DNA of 64,000 nucleotides, taken from the NCBI RefSeq assembly GCF_019739195.1, contig NZ_JAHHDS010000002.1, positions 62,001-126,000 of the forward strand, read 5' to 3'. The position numbers and the translations under genes are program-made. Positions 37,482 to 46,295 of the stretch are shown here, piece by piece. The first letter of the stretch is position 1; each line of letters begins with the position of its first letter. The notes below the pieces were generated by a model, which saw only the letters and a list, made by a program, of their open reading frames with translations, made no database searches and was not told where the DNA came from. This DNA comes from Microcella sp. GTDB lineage: Bacteria > Actinomycetota > Actinomycetes > Actinomycetales > Microbacteriaceae.

Positions 37482-37617
37482 GGTGCGAACATCTCTCTCG
37501 AGACCCCGGCACGGGGTCGGGCTGTGGTTGGCGCGACAATACCGCTCAGCTGAGCAGTTTTCTGCGATCGGCGCGCGATCGTTACGGTGCTGTGCTGCGG
37601 GGCATGCACCGCCTTCA

Positions 37618-37665
37618 CGACAACGGCGTGGCCGTGCCCAGAGGCACGACCACGCCGAGGTGTCG
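37618..37665 (-). terminator. Hairpin terminator after the rhodopsin gene
   Basis: Arms 37625-37638 and 37643-37656 pair at 13 of 14 positions around a CAGA loop; flanking CGACA / TGTCG (37618-37622, 37661-37665) extend it. It starts 20 nt past the rhodopsin stop. Confidence 0.75.
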
Positions 37666-37685
37666 ATCAGGTGCAGTGATGCGGT

Positions 37686-38435
37686 CTAGACGCCCTGAAC
37701 CTTCTTGATCTGAGCCGACTCGTCGACGCTGCTCTGCTTTGCAGCGCGCACCGCGATAAGGCCGAAGCCCACCTTGTTGAGCACGTCGGCGATGACGTAG
37801 ATGATCGCCGCCACGCCGATGGCGAGGGCCGCATCGCTGCCGCTGAGCTCGAGGAACTCTTGGGTCGCGGTGCCGATCGGGTAGATGGCCCAGCCGGCGA
37901 TGACAAACCACTTCATGATGCCCACCGCGCGCTTGACGTGCGCAGGCGCACCGTCGCCGATCTTCAGCGTGAAGACCACGTAGACGATGTAGAGCCACGC
38001 GAGCGACGACACGACGAAGAACACGATGTTGCCGATCGAGCCCGGCTCGCCGATCTCACCGAGGTAGCCGGTGACGATCATGATGATGTCGGCGATGATG
38101 AGCTTCGTCAGCAGGCCCTTTTTGAGCGCACCTGCGATTGCCACGATGAGCGCGAACTCCACCAGCAGCAGCGGCGTGGTCAGCAGCCAGTCGATGTACC
38201 GCAGAGGCAGAGTGGCGTCGACGTCGGCCGCCGTGATCTCGCCGCCCGGAAACTTGACGACGTCTTTCATGACGTAGTACATGATCGCGGCGATGAACGT
38301 GATGACCGCGGCGTAGGTCGCCACCGAGCGCAGCTCGGGCTTCAGGTCATTGCGCTCGAGATAGAACCACAGGGTGCCGGCCGCCATGGCGACGAAGCCG
38401 AGCATGAAAAACGCTTGGACGATGTGGAAGTCCAC
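37686..38435 (-). CDS. Light-driven proton pump rhodopsin (proteorhodopsin type)
   Basis: Seven-helix retinal protein of 249 residues. Helix C reads RYIDWLLTTPLLLVEF: Asp82 (proton acceptor), Thr86 and Glu93 (proton donor) give the DTE triad of outward proton pumps. Leu90 sits at the spectral-tuning position, predicting green absorption. Helix G has Asp217 and the retinal Lys221 (IADVLNKVGFG); helix F has WAIYPIG. By-eye alignment puts Met52 where proteorhodopsin has the His that pairs with the counterion. The GTG at 38435 is preferred: GAAGGAG lies 4 nt upstream, whereas an upstream in-frame ATG (38486) would add 17 unlikely residues. No carotenoid or retinal synthesis gene is in the window. 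Confidence 0.93.
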   Translation of the reverse strand: MDFHIVQAFFMLGFVAMAAGTLWFYLERNDLKPELRSVATYAAVITFIAAIMYYVMKDVVKFPGGEITAADVDATLPLRYIDWLLTTPLLLVEFALIVAIAGALKKGLLTKLIIADIIMIVTGYLGEIGEPGSIGNIVFFVVSSLAWLYIVYVVFTLKIGDGAPAHVKRAVGIMKWFVIAGWAIYPIGTATQEFLELSGSDAALAIGVAAIIYVIADVLNKVGFGLIAVRAAKQSSVDESAQIKKVQGV

Positions 38436-38656
38436 AATTCTCCTTCGAATCGTGCCAGCAGAGCGCACGACGCGCAGAGCCGACAAGGGGGGTGATGTCG
38501 ATGAACGAGTGTTCTTCGGCAGCCACAGGGATCGGGACCAGCGGTGTCGGATTAACCATGACTGTACGTCGGTGCGACCCCTCCCACCCGGAAATTCGCT
38601 GGAAGTGGCTGGAGACTCGCTGAGTGTTTCGTCAGCGGGTGACTTGCGCCTGGGTT

Positions 38657-38688
38657 GAACGCTCGTTTAGTATACTGAACATGCGTTC
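38657..38688. promoter_or_regulatory. 32-bp palindrome over the TetR-ABC operon promoter
   Basis: Core GTTTAGTATACTGAAC (38665-38680) is symmetric at 14 of 16 positions. Outer arms GAACGC (38657-38662) and GCGTTC (38683-38688) share the same centre. It covers the -10 (TAGTAT or TATACT) and the ATG at 38681; TTGCGC (38644-38649) is a possible -35 with an 18-nt spacer. The transcript would be leaderless. Confidence 0.75.
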
Positions 38689-39403
38689 ACCCTCTCCCGA
38701 TCTGACGACGCGTGCCCGCATTCGGGATGCTGCGCTCGGGCTCTTCGGGGCGAATGGGTACAGCGCGACCTCGGTGCGCGCCATCGCTGAGCACGCCGGG
38801 GTGAGCGCGGCCCTCGTCATGCACCACTTCGGCTCGAAAGAGGCCCTGCGCGCCGAGTGTGACGCCCACATCGTCGACGAGGTCATCGGGCGCAAAGAAC
38901 AGCTCGCGACCGACAGCGATCTGTCGTCGACGATGCGTCGCTGGCTCGCTGACGTCGATGCTCATCGGGCGAGCCTCGACTACCTCGCGCGCATGATCTC
39001 CGACGGCACCGAGGCCGGCGCCCGACTGTTCGACGACCTCGTCGACCGCACGGCGGCGATGATCGATGCCGAGGTTGCGGCGGGCCGCATGCGCACGTCG
39101 AGCGACCCGCGCATGACCGCGGTTATCGTGGCTGCACACGGGCTGGTGCCTCTACTGCTCGAGAGCCAGCTGGGTCGAGCGCTCGGCGAGCCGGGTCTGA
39201 CGCCAGCGCTCATCGCCCGCATGACGCTGCCGACACTCGAGCTCTACACCCACGGCCTCTACCAGTCGACCGATGTGCTCGACGCGGCCACCGCCGCGCT
39301 CGCGGGTACCCCTGACACGACGCGCGGCCCCCGATCTGACAAGGGCGCTGGCGATCCGAATCAAGATCCTGATCCGCCTCGACGCGCGGGAACCGATCTC
39401 TGA
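38681..39403 (+). CDS. TetR-family regulator of the ABC exporter
   Basis: 240-residue repressor; HTH at about 12-58 (IRDAALGLFGANGYSATSVRAIAEHAGVS is typical, with ALVMHHFGSKEALR following). It heads an operon with an ATPase and a permease gene. The ATG lies inside the palindrome that should be its operator, so it probably represses its own operon and is released by the exporter's substrate. The last 30 residues are a low-complexity tail rich in Asp, Pro and Arg. Confidence 0.9.
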   Translation: MRSPSPDLTTRARIRDAALGLFGANGYSATSVRAIAEHAGVSAALVMHHFGSKEALRAECDAHIVDEVIGRKEQLATDSDLSSTMRRWLADVDAHRASLDYLARMISDGTEAGARLFDDLVDRTAAMIDAEVAAGRMRTSSDPRMTAVIVAAHGLVPLLLESQLGRALGEPGLTPALIARMTLPTLELYTHGLYQSTDVLDAATAALAGTPDTTRGPRSDKGAGDPNQDPDPPRRAGTDL

Positions 39404-39445
39404 CCCGTGCCGACCGGCACGACACTTCGACGAAAGGAACCGGGG

Positions 39446-40375
39446 ATGACCCCCGTCATTGAGACACGTGCGCTGACGAAGCGCTATGGACGCCGCACGG
39501 CGCTGCACGGCATCGATCTCACGATCGAGCCTGGCCGCGTCTTCGGCGTCATCGGCCCCAACGGGGCCGGCAAGACCACGACCATGCGGGTACTGCTTGA
39601 CATCATCCGTGCGACGAGCGGTGACGTTCGAGTGCTGGGCCACGACCCACGCACGGGCGGGCCGGCCCTGCGGCGACGTATCGGCTACTTGCCGGGCGAA
39701 CTGTCGCTCGCCGGTCGAGCAACAGCGCGCAGCCTGCTGAACCACTACGCCGAACTCAACGGCGGCATCGAGCACGGTCGCATCGATGAGCTGGCCGACC
39801 GGCTCGGACTCGAGCTCGGGCGCCCGGTGCGTTCGCTGAGCAAGGGCAACAAGCAGAAGGTCGGCCTCGTGCAAGCCTTCGCGCACCGCCCCGACCTGCT
39901 GGTGCTCGACGAACCGACGAGCGGTCTCGACCCGCTCGTGCAGCAGGAGTTCTTGACGATGGTGCGCGAAGCGCGCGAAGCGGGCCAGACGGTCTTCCTC
40001 AGTTCGCACGTCATCAGCGAGATCCAGCAGGCCGCCGACGATGTCGCGGTGCTGAGGTCGGGTCGCATCGTCGACGTCAGCACTGTCGAGCGCTTGCGCG
40101 CGGCAGCGCGGCGATCGGTGCGCATCACGGTGCGCGCCGCCGACCGCGAGGCCCTGCTCGGCAGGCTCAGCTCGGTTGCTCGGCTCGATGACGTCACGGT
40201 GACCGAGGTCGACGGCACGGCCGTCGTGCACGGCATGCTCGGCGACGGCGTTGCACCCTTCGTCTCGGCAGTCGCCGCGAGCGATCTGCTCGATCTGGTC
40301 GTGCAAGAGCCCGACCTCGAGAGCGCCGTGCTCGGCTTCTACGGGCCGGGCGCCGAGCAGGAGGAGCAGTCATGA
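39446..40375 (+). CDS. ABC transporter ATP-binding protein
   Basis: ATPase of 309 residues. Walker A GPNGAGKTTTM (about 37-47), signature LSKGNKQKVGL (unusual K-G-N-K form also seen in multidrug exporters of this class), Walker B LLVLDEPTSGLD, H-loop SSHVISEI. A C-terminal extension of about 80 residues follows. It starts with ATG after AAAGGAACC and overlaps the permease gene by 4 nt. Likely part of an ABC-2-type exporter regulated by the TetR gene upstream. Confidence 0.94.
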   Translation: MTPVIETRALTKRYGRRTALHGIDLTIEPGRVFGVIGPNGAGKTTTMRVLLDIIRATSGDVRVLGHDPRTGGPALRRRIGYLPGELSLAGRATARSLLNHYAELNGGIEHGRIDELADRLGLELGRPVRSLSKGNKQKVGLVQAFAHRPDLLVLDEPTSGLDPLVQQEFLTMVREAREAGQTVFLSSHVISEIQQAADDVAVLRSGRIVDVSTVERLRAAARRSVRITVRAADREALLGRLSSVARLDDVTVTEVDGTAVVHGMLGDGVAPFVSAVAASDLLDLVVQEPDLESAVLGFYGPGAEQEEQS

Positions 40376-41205
40376 GTGCCACGATGCAGAGTTCGCGCGC
40401 CGCTGTGCGCGCCCGTCCGCTTCCGCTACTGCGGCGGCAGCTCGCTGAGACCTGGCGAGGCCTCATCGGCTGGAGCCTGGGTCTTGCCGGCGTCGTCGGC
40501 ATGTACCTGCCGCTCTACTCGACGATCGGCGGCAACCCGGAGTTTCTCGCCATCATCGAGAGCCTGCCGCCCGAGCTCGTGGCGGCACTGAGCTACGACC
40601 AGATCACGACCGGTGCCGGTTACACGCAAGGCACCGTGCACGGCCTCATCGGCTTCGTGCTCGTGACGATCGCGGCCGTGGCGTGGGGCTCGTCGATCAT
40701 CGCCGGCGACGAAGAACGCGGCACCCTCGAGCTCGTGCTCGCACACGGCGTCGGGCGCACGCAGGTCGTTCTCGAGCGGTTCGCGGCGATCGCGCTCAAG
40801 CTCACCGCGCTGGCGGTGCTGCTGGGCCTCATGGTGCTCGGACTCAATGAGCCGGCCGCGCTCGAGCTCTCGCTCGAGGGCATCGTCGCCGGCTCGGTGG
40901 CGTTGCTCGGCCTGGGTTTGCTGACCGCTGCCGTGGGCACGATGACGGGAGCCATCATTGGTCGCCGAACCATTGCGGTCGGCGCCGCTTCCGGTGTCGC
41001 CGTGCTCGGCTACGCACTGAACGCGCTCGGCAACCAAAACCCCGACCTCGAGTGGATGCACGTGCTCTCGCCCTACTTCTGGGCGTACGGCGCTGCACCA
41101 CTGGCCGACGGGTTCGACCCACTCATGGGGCTGCTTTACGCGGTGTCGGCGGCGGCGTTGACCGTCGCGGTCATCGCGTTCCGGCGCCGAGACGTGGCGG
41201 TCTAG
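40372..41205 (+). CDS. ABC-2-type exporter permease
   Basis: 277 residues with about six membrane spans, including GWSLGLAGVVGMYLPLY and several near 95-115, 140-160, 170-200, 205-225 and 250-270. The EERGTLELVLAHGV motif is characteristic of ABC-2 type permeases related to antibiotic exporters. It overlaps the ATPase gene by 4 nt. Substrate unknown. Confidence 0.9.
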   Translation: MSATMQSSRAAVRARPLPLLRRQLAETWRGLIGWSLGLAGVVGMYLPLYSTIGGNPEFLAIIESLPPELVAALSYDQITTGAGYTQGTVHGLIGFVLVTIAAVAWGSSIIAGDEERGTLELVLAHGVGRTQVVLERFAAIALKLTALAVLLGLMVLGLNEPAALELSLEGIVAGSVALLGLGLLTAAVGTMTGAIIGRRTIAVGAASGVAVLGYALNALGNQNPDLEWMHVLSPYFWAYGAAPLADGFDPLMGLLYAVSAAALTVAVIAFRRRDVAV

Positions 41206-41236
41206 CGACAGGTCACGCACCAGCGGCACGACACAC

Positions 41237-41269
41237 GGATGCCCGCCCTCAGATCGAGGGCGGGCATCC
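41237..41269. terminator. Bidirectional terminator between permease and pnp
   Basis: Perfect 14-bp stem 41237-41250 / 41256-41269 with a 5-nt loop, lying between convergent genes and 32 nt after the permease stop. Confidence 0.85.
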
Positions 41270-41294
41270 GGTCGTTCAGAACGCAGTCGGGCTG

Positions 41295-43562
41295 TTAGCC
41301 GTCTTCGCCCTCGGCGGGGGCGTCGCCGCCTTCGCCCTCAGCCAGCACCGGTGCGAGCGAGAGCTTGCCGCGGTCGTCGGTCTTCGTGATCTCGACGAGG
41401 ATCTTCTGGCCCACGGCGAGCACGTCTTCGACGTTCTCGACGCGCTTGCCGCCGGCGAGCTTGCGCACCTCGCTGATGTGCAGCAGACCGTCTTTACCCG
41501 GCATGAGCGAGACGAACGCACCGAAGGCGGCGATCTTGACGACCGTTCCCAGGTACTGCTCGCCCACCTCGGGGTTGATGGGGTTGGCGATCGCGTTGAC
41601 CTGCAGGCGAGCCGCCTCGGCCGAAGCGCCGTCGACCGCGCCGATGTAGACGGTGCCGTCTTCCTCGATCGAGATCTGCGCGCCGGTCTCGTCTTGGATC
41701 GAGTTGATCGTCTTGCCCTTCGGGCCGATCAGCTCGCCGATCTTGTCGACCGGAATCTGCACGCTGATGACGCGAGGCGCGGTGGGCGCCATCTCGTCAG
41801 GCGCGTCGATCGCCTGGTTCATGACGGCGAGGATCGCCATGCGGGCGTCTTTCGCCTGACCCAGCGCCTGCTGCAGCACCGACGACGGAATGCCGTCGAG
41901 CTTGGTGTCGAGCTGAATCGCAGTGACGAAATCGCTCGTGCCGGCGACCTTGAAGTCCATGTCGCCGAGGGCATCTTCGGCACCGAGAATGTCGGTGAGG
42001 GCCGCGTAGCGGGTCTCACCATCCACAACATCGCTGATGAGGCCCATCGCGATACCCGCAACCGGCGCGCGCAGCGGCACACCGGCGTTGAGCAGCGAGA
42101 GCGTCGAGGCGCACACCGAGCCCATCGAGGTCGAGCCGTTCGAGCTCATGGCCTCGCTGACCTGACGGATCGCGTAGGGGAACTCTTCGCGGCTCGGCAG
42201 CACCGGCACGAGAGCGCGCTCGGCCAGGAAGCCGTGCCCGATCTCGCGACGCTTGGGGCTGCCGACTCGGCCGGTCTCACCGGTCGAGTAGGGCGGGAAG
42301 TTGTAGTGGTGCATGTAGCGCTTGCTCGTCACCGGGTTCAGCGAGTCGATCTGCTGCTCGAGCTTGAGCATGTTGAGCGTCGTGACGCCGAGAATCTGCG
42401 TCTCGCCGCGCTGGAAGATCGCCGAGCCGTGCACGCGAGGAATGACCTGCACCTCAGCGTCGAGCGCACGGATGTCGGCGAGGCCGCGACCGTCGATGCG
42501 CACGCCTTCGGTGAGCACGCGCGCACGCATGATTTTCTTCGAGACCGACTTGTAGGCGGCGCCGAAGTCTTTCAGCGACTCCTCGGGCAGCGAGCCGTCG
42601 GCGACCTTCGCCTCGATAGCCTGCTTGGTGCGGGCCTTGAGCGCGTCGTCAGCCGTCTGCCGCTCGACCTTGTCGGCGATCTGGTAGACCGACGCGAGCT
42701 CGGCCTGGGCAGCCTCTTCGACGGCGCTGTAGAGCTCCGGGCTGTACGACAGAAAGACCGGGTAGTCCTGAATCTCCTTGGCCGACTGCGCAGCGAGCTC
42801 GGCCTGAGCCTTCGCGAGCTGCATGATGAACGGCTTTGAGGCTTCGAGGCCCTGGGCCACGATCTCTTCGCTCGGCTTGACGGCGCCGCCCTGAATCAGG
42901 TTCCAGCTGCCCTCGGTGGCCTCAGCCTCGACCATGGTGATCGCGACGTCTTCAGAGCCGTCGGCGTTGGTGACGACGCGGCCCGCGACGATGATGTCGA
43001 AGACGGCCTCAGCCAGCTGGCTGTGCTTCGGGAAGGCGATCCACTGGCCGCCGCCGTTGTTGTCGGGCATGAGTGCCAGTCGCACCGAGGCGATCGGGCC
43101 GCTGAACGGCAGGCCCGAGATCTGCGTCGAGGCGCTCGCCGCGTTGATCGCGAGGGCGTCGTAGAACTCGTCGGGCGCGATGCTCAGCACCGTGATGACG
43201 ATCTGCACCTCGTTGCGCAGGCCTTCGATGAAGGTCGGGCGCAGCGGGCGGTCGATGAGTCGGCAGACGAGGATCGCCTCGGTCGACGGGCGGCCCTCAC
43301 GGCGGAAGAACGAACCGGGAATCTTGCCGGCGGCGTACGAGCGCTCTTCGACATCGACCGTCAGCGGGAAGAAGTCGAACCCTTCACGGGGGTGCTTGCC
43401 AGCGCTCGTCGCGCTCAGAATCATGGTCTCGTCGTCGAGGTAGGCGGCGACGGCGCCTTGGGCCTGCTGCGCGAGGCGGCCCGTTTCGAATCGAACAGTG
43501 CGCTTGCCGTACGTGCCGTTGTCGAGCACGGTTTCGGCGAACTTGATTTCAGGACCTTCCAC
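41295..43562 (-). CDS. pnp: Polyribonucleotide nucleotidyltransferase
   Basis: PNPase of 755 residues, a phosphorolytic 3'-5' exoribonuclease. Two RNase PH domains are visible (first with [29 protein letters not shown], second with [17 protein letters not shown] and the catalytic [27 protein letters not shown]), then a KH domain ([17 protein letters not shown]) and an S1 domain near the C-terminus ([15 protein letters not shown]). GTG start with GGAG upstream. rpsO, its usual neighbour, is 7.2 kb away. Confidence 0.97.
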   Translation of the reverse strand: MEGPEIKFAETVLDNGTYGKRTVRFETGRLAQQAQGAVAAYLDDETMILSATSAGKHPREGFDFFPLTVDVEERSYAAGKIPGSFFRREGRPSTEAILVCRLIDRPLRPTFIEGLRNEVQIVITVLSIAPDEFYDALAINAASASTQISGLPFSGPIASVRLALMPDNNGGGQWIAFPKHSQLAEAVFDIIVAGRVVTNADGSEDVAITMVEAEATEGSWNLIQGGAVKPSEEIVAQGLEASKPFIMQLAKAQAELAAQSAKEIQDYPVFLSYSPELYSAVEEAAQAELASVYQIADKVERQTADDALKARTKQAIEAKVADGSLPEESLKDFGAAYKSVSKKIMRARVLTEGVRIDGRGLADIRALDAEVQVIPRVHGSAIFQRGETQILGVTTLNMLKLEQQIDSLNPVTSKRYMHHYNFPPYSTGETGRVGSPKRREIGHGFLAERALVPVLPSREEFPYAIRQVSEAMSSNGSTSMGSVCASTLSLLNAGVPLRAPVAGIAMGLISDVVDGETRYAALTDILGAEDALGDMDFKVAGTSDFVTAIQLDTKLDGIPSSVLQQALGQAKDARMAILAVMNQAIDAPDEMAPTAPRVISVQIPVDKIGELIGPKGKTINSIQDETGAQISIEEDGTVYIGAVDGASAEAARLQVNAIANPINPEVGEQYLGTVVKIAAFGAFVSLMPGKDGLLHISEVRKLAGGKRVENVEDVLAVGQKILVEITKTDDRGKLSLAPVLAEGEGGDAPAEGEDG

Positions 43563-43832
43563 GAGGTCTCTCTCCTTTGCGTCTGTGCGCGAGCCCTCCG
43601 TATGAGGGCACGCGCGTGCACGCGGAGCAGGAGCGGGCAGGAAGGGACGGTGTCATCATGTGACGCCGGTCTGCTCTGGCCAACAGTAGAGATGCACCGA
43701 CGCGCAGCTCTGTGCGCTTCGGGAGACCACCACCGGTGACCAGCTTCGAGCCGGCCTGCTCCGTGCGGTATTCACTTGAATGGCGCGAGGAATCGCGCCA
43801 CCTGCCAGACTATCAGCCCGGCGTGTCGCGGC

Positions 43833-44351
43833 CTAGTGAACGCTGGGCGTCGGCGGGTCGGCGGTGCCTCTGCGTGTCGGCGGGCCGTCGATGTCGGTCA
43901 CCGGTATCCCCAGCGCCAAGGCGAAGCCCTCGAGCTGCAGTGGGCTCAGCAGAGGGCTCAGGGGTGCGACGAGCGACCCGCGTTCGACGAGCCAGAGCAC
44001 GGGCCGATGGGTGCGGCCGTCGAGCCAGCGCACGAAGCCGAGCTCGGCGCTCAACGGCACCACCCGGGCGCCGAGCGGGTCACGCAGCACCAGGCTCTCT
44101 CCGTCACTGCGCACTGAGGTGCGCCAGCGCACAGTGATCGCGGCGAGACAGACGACGACCCCCGCGAAGGCCACGAGCACGAGAGCCCCCGCGATCGACG
44201 TCGGGATGCCCGAGGCGACCATATCGGTGAGCAACGCCGCCGTGCCGAGACTCACGACGGTGCCCAGCACGACGAGCCACCGCACCCACCTGCGTGCCGG
44301 AGCGCGCACGACGACGTGCGGCCACGGCTGCTGGTCACGCTCGCTCGTCAC
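43833..44351 (-). CDS. Two-span membrane protein ending the lipoprotein operon
   Basis: 172 residues. Two membrane segments (about 23-42 and 47-65) are followed by a small domain with SVRSDGESLVLRDPLGARVVPLSAELGFVRWLDG, which resembles the bacterial PH-like (bPH2) pattern. The GTG start overlaps the stop of the fourth lipoprotein gene as GTGA. It is the last of five genes joined by 4-nt overlaps, so it likely works with them. Confidence 0.7.
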   Translation of the reverse strand: MTSERDQQPWPHVVVRAPARRWVRWLVVLGTVVSLGTAALLTDMVASGIPTSIAGALVLVAFAGVVVCLAAITVRWRTSVRSDGESLVLRDPLGARVVPLSAELGFVRWLDGRTHRPVLWLVERGSLVAPLSPLLSPLQLEGFALALGIPVTDIDGPPTRRGTADPPTPSVH

Positions 44352-44947
44352 TGCTCCCCCGCGACGAGCTCGAGCTGCCGCCGCAGTTCGTCGTCGCTCG
44401 GCGGGCAGAGTGCCGCTGCACGCACCGCTTCGGCGGTGGGCGCTGGTGGCGTCGAGACCCCGAGACCGCGCAGGCACGGCAGCAACCGTTGCACGACGTC
44501 GTGTTCGAGCCAGGCGACCTCGACGGGCCCGGGCGGCGGCAGCTCGGCGAGCAGCCCGTACTGCACCATGCAGCTCTCGATCGTCCAGCGAATGCGGTCA
44601 TAGGCGCCGTCAGGCAGGCCGAAGTAGTTGACCCCGAACCCGCCCTCCTGCCGTGAGACCCGCACGTCGGTGTCGAGCGACTCGACGCACCCGATCACGG
44701 CTTCGCCCCAGCGCTCGGGCTCGACGACGCCCTGAAACTCGGGCCGGGGCAGTTGCAACTCATTGAGCCGATCGGCGTTCTCGTCGAGGAACGAGTCGAA
44801 CACCGCGCGGCTCTGCGCCTCAGCCGCGAGCTCGCGCTCGAGCAGCACGTCGTGCGCCGTCACGGCGGGGGCTGCCGCGGAAGCGCAACCCGCGGTGAGG
44901 GCGACCGCGAGCGAGCATCCCGCAACGGCGACGAGGCGGACCCTCAC
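44348..44947 (-). CDS. Tandem lipoprotein 4 of 4
   Basis: 199 residues. Lipobox LTAGC follows a hydrophobic segment (about 6-21). Four further Cys are in conserved places: VIGC, ESC, LLPC and ALCP. Shared family blocks include PRPEFQGVVEPERW and GPVEVAWLEHDVVQRLLPCLRGLGV. The three neighbours have the same pattern, so this is a paralogue family of unknown function anchored to the outer face of the membrane. The GTG start overlaps the previous gene as GTGA. Confidence 0.8.
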   Translation of the reverse strand: MRVRLVAVAGCSLAVALTAGCASAAAPAVTAHDVLLERELAAEAQSRAVFDSFLDENADRLNELQLPRPEFQGVVEPERWGEAVIGCVESLDTDVRVSRQEGGFGVNYFGLPDGAYDRIRWTIESCMVQYGLLAELPPPGPVEVAWLEHDVVQRLLPCLRGLGVSTPPAPTAEAVRAAALCPPSDDELRRQLELVAGEQ

Positions 44948-45630
44948 GAGCGGATCTCTGCAGGGCCGAGCTGAATCAAGGTGCGACCCGGGTCGGGGCA
45001 CGTCGCGCGAATCTGCCGCGCCGTCGCCTCGTCGGCGTTGCGCAGCTGCGCGGCGAGCCAGACGCTCTGCAGCGGCTCAACCGAGCGACCGCTCGACGTC
45101 GGATAGATCGACGCGTCGATGGCCGCGTCAAGATCGACGATCTCGAGATCGGCGCCCCACCGGCGCACGCAGGCCGGCAGTGCCACAGTGACCTGGTGGC
45201 GCACCCAGGCCTGCTCGACCGGCCCGCCGAACGGGTACAGGCCCGTCCAGGCGATGACCTGCAGCGAGCAGCGCACCTGCGCGACCGGCAGCTCCCACGC
45301 GGGCTCTCCCGTCGGGCGCGGGTTCAGCACTAGCAGGCCTGTCTCACCGATGCTTCCCGCAGTGCGGTCGACGACCCGGTTCATGCACTGCAACAGGTCG
45401 GCCAACTGCCTCTCGGGCTCGACCCAGCGCTCGAACCTCAGGGGCGGATACACCGCCTCGGGCCATTCGGCCTCGAGGTACTCGGTGGCCGCGTTGGCGG
45501 CGAGCCGCCACTGCTCGGTGACCGTATGCGACCGCTCTTCTGCGACCTCATCAAGCGTGGGTGCAGTCGGCGTCGCGGCGCAGCCCGTCAGCGCGATCAC
45601 GAGCGCGCCGAGAAGCAGCCCCCGCATCAT
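44944..45630 (-). CDS. Tandem lipoprotein 3 of 4
   Basis: 228 residues. Lipobox ALTGC at about 13-17, then the family blocks: EYLEAEWPEAVYPPLRFERWVEPER, the Cys in LLQC, VRC, LPAC and ATC, and GGPVEQAWVRHQVTVALPACVRRWG. It is a little longer than its neighbours between the second and last Cys (about 60 residues). ATGA overlap with gene 2 upstream, GTGA with gene 4 downstream. Confidence 0.8.
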   Translation of the reverse strand: MMRGLLLGALVIALTGCAATPTAPTLDEVAEERSHTVTEQWRLAANAATEYLEAEWPEAVYPPLRFERWVEPERQLADLLQCMNRVVDRTAGSIGETGLLVLNPRPTGEPAWELPVAQVRCSLQVIAWTGLYPFGGPVEQAWVRHQVTVALPACVRRWGADLEIVDLDAAIDASIYPTSSGRSVEPLQSVWLAAQLRNADEATARQIRATCPDPGRTLIQLGPAEIRS

Positions 45631-46295
45631 TGAGGCTCTCCGACGGCAGAGATAGTGTTGAGCACCGTCGACGGATGCGGGCACAGGGCCGAGACACGTC
45701 GCAGTTCGCCGGCATCGCCACGCACCGTCGCATACGGATCCCAGCGCGGGGTCGAGCCCCCGGAGAGAATCGCGAACGGCTCGTCGGCGAGAGGAGGCGC
45801 GACGACGCCATGCCGCCGCAGGCAGGCGGGCAGATCGGTGCGGGCGTAGGCGGTCACCCAGGCGACTTCGACCGGGCCGGGCTCGTTGCGCCCGAGGTTC
45901 GGCGGCGGAAAGCGACCCTGGCAGAGATAGATCGACACCTCGAAATCGCGCATCTGGCCGGCCGTCTGCGGCGGCGGATTCGCGAAAACGCCCGCTGTCG
46001 CGTCAGTGCGCACCGTGAGCCCGGACAAGTCGCTCGCGCATGCCTCGAACACCGCCGGCCACTCCCCCAGACTCAGCCACTGCTCAATGCTCGTCGGCGG
46101 CAGCACAACGCCAGGCCACCGGCTCGTGAGGTAGTCGGCGTAGGTGTCGAGCAGAGTCTCGACCCGCGCTTGGGCGCGCAACGAGCGCTCCGCCGCGACG
46201 TCGTCGATCGTCGGCGCAACGCTCGGCGGCGACGCGCACGCCGCGAGCATGCCCAGCGCGACCACGGCGCTGGTGATGCTGAACGCGACCCTCAC
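45627..46295 (-). CDS. Tandem lipoprotein 2 of 4
   Basis: 222 residues; hydrophobic signal and lipobox MLAAC. The family blocks are the clearest of the four: YLTSRWPGVVLPPTSIEQW, Cys in FEAC, YLCQGRFPPP, GPVEVAWVTAYARTDLPACLRRHGV and ALCPHP. Four Cys beyond the lipid Cys would allow two disulfide bonds. Function unknown. GTG start, overlapping gene 1 by 4 nt. Confidence 0.8.
   Translation of the reverse strand: MRVAFSITSAVVALGMLAACASPPSVAPTIDDVAAERSLRAQARVETLLDTYADYLTSRWPGVVLPPTSIEQWLSLGEWPAVFEACASDLSGLTVRTDATAGVFANPPPQTAGQMRDFEVSIYLCQGRFPPPNLGRNEPGPVEVAWVTAYARTDLPACLRRHGVVAPPLADEPFAILSGGSTPRWDPYATVRGDAGELRRVSALCPHPSTVLNTISAVGEPQ

Noticed and set aside
38436-38486. Rhodopsin starting at the ATG at 38486
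   Set aside because: The 17 extra residues are basic with no match to rhodopsins, whereas the GTG has a GAAGGAG site.
38347-38559. A possible small leader ORF overlapping the rhodopsin start
   Set aside because: No ribosome binding site and overlap with the coding region; no conserved sequence.
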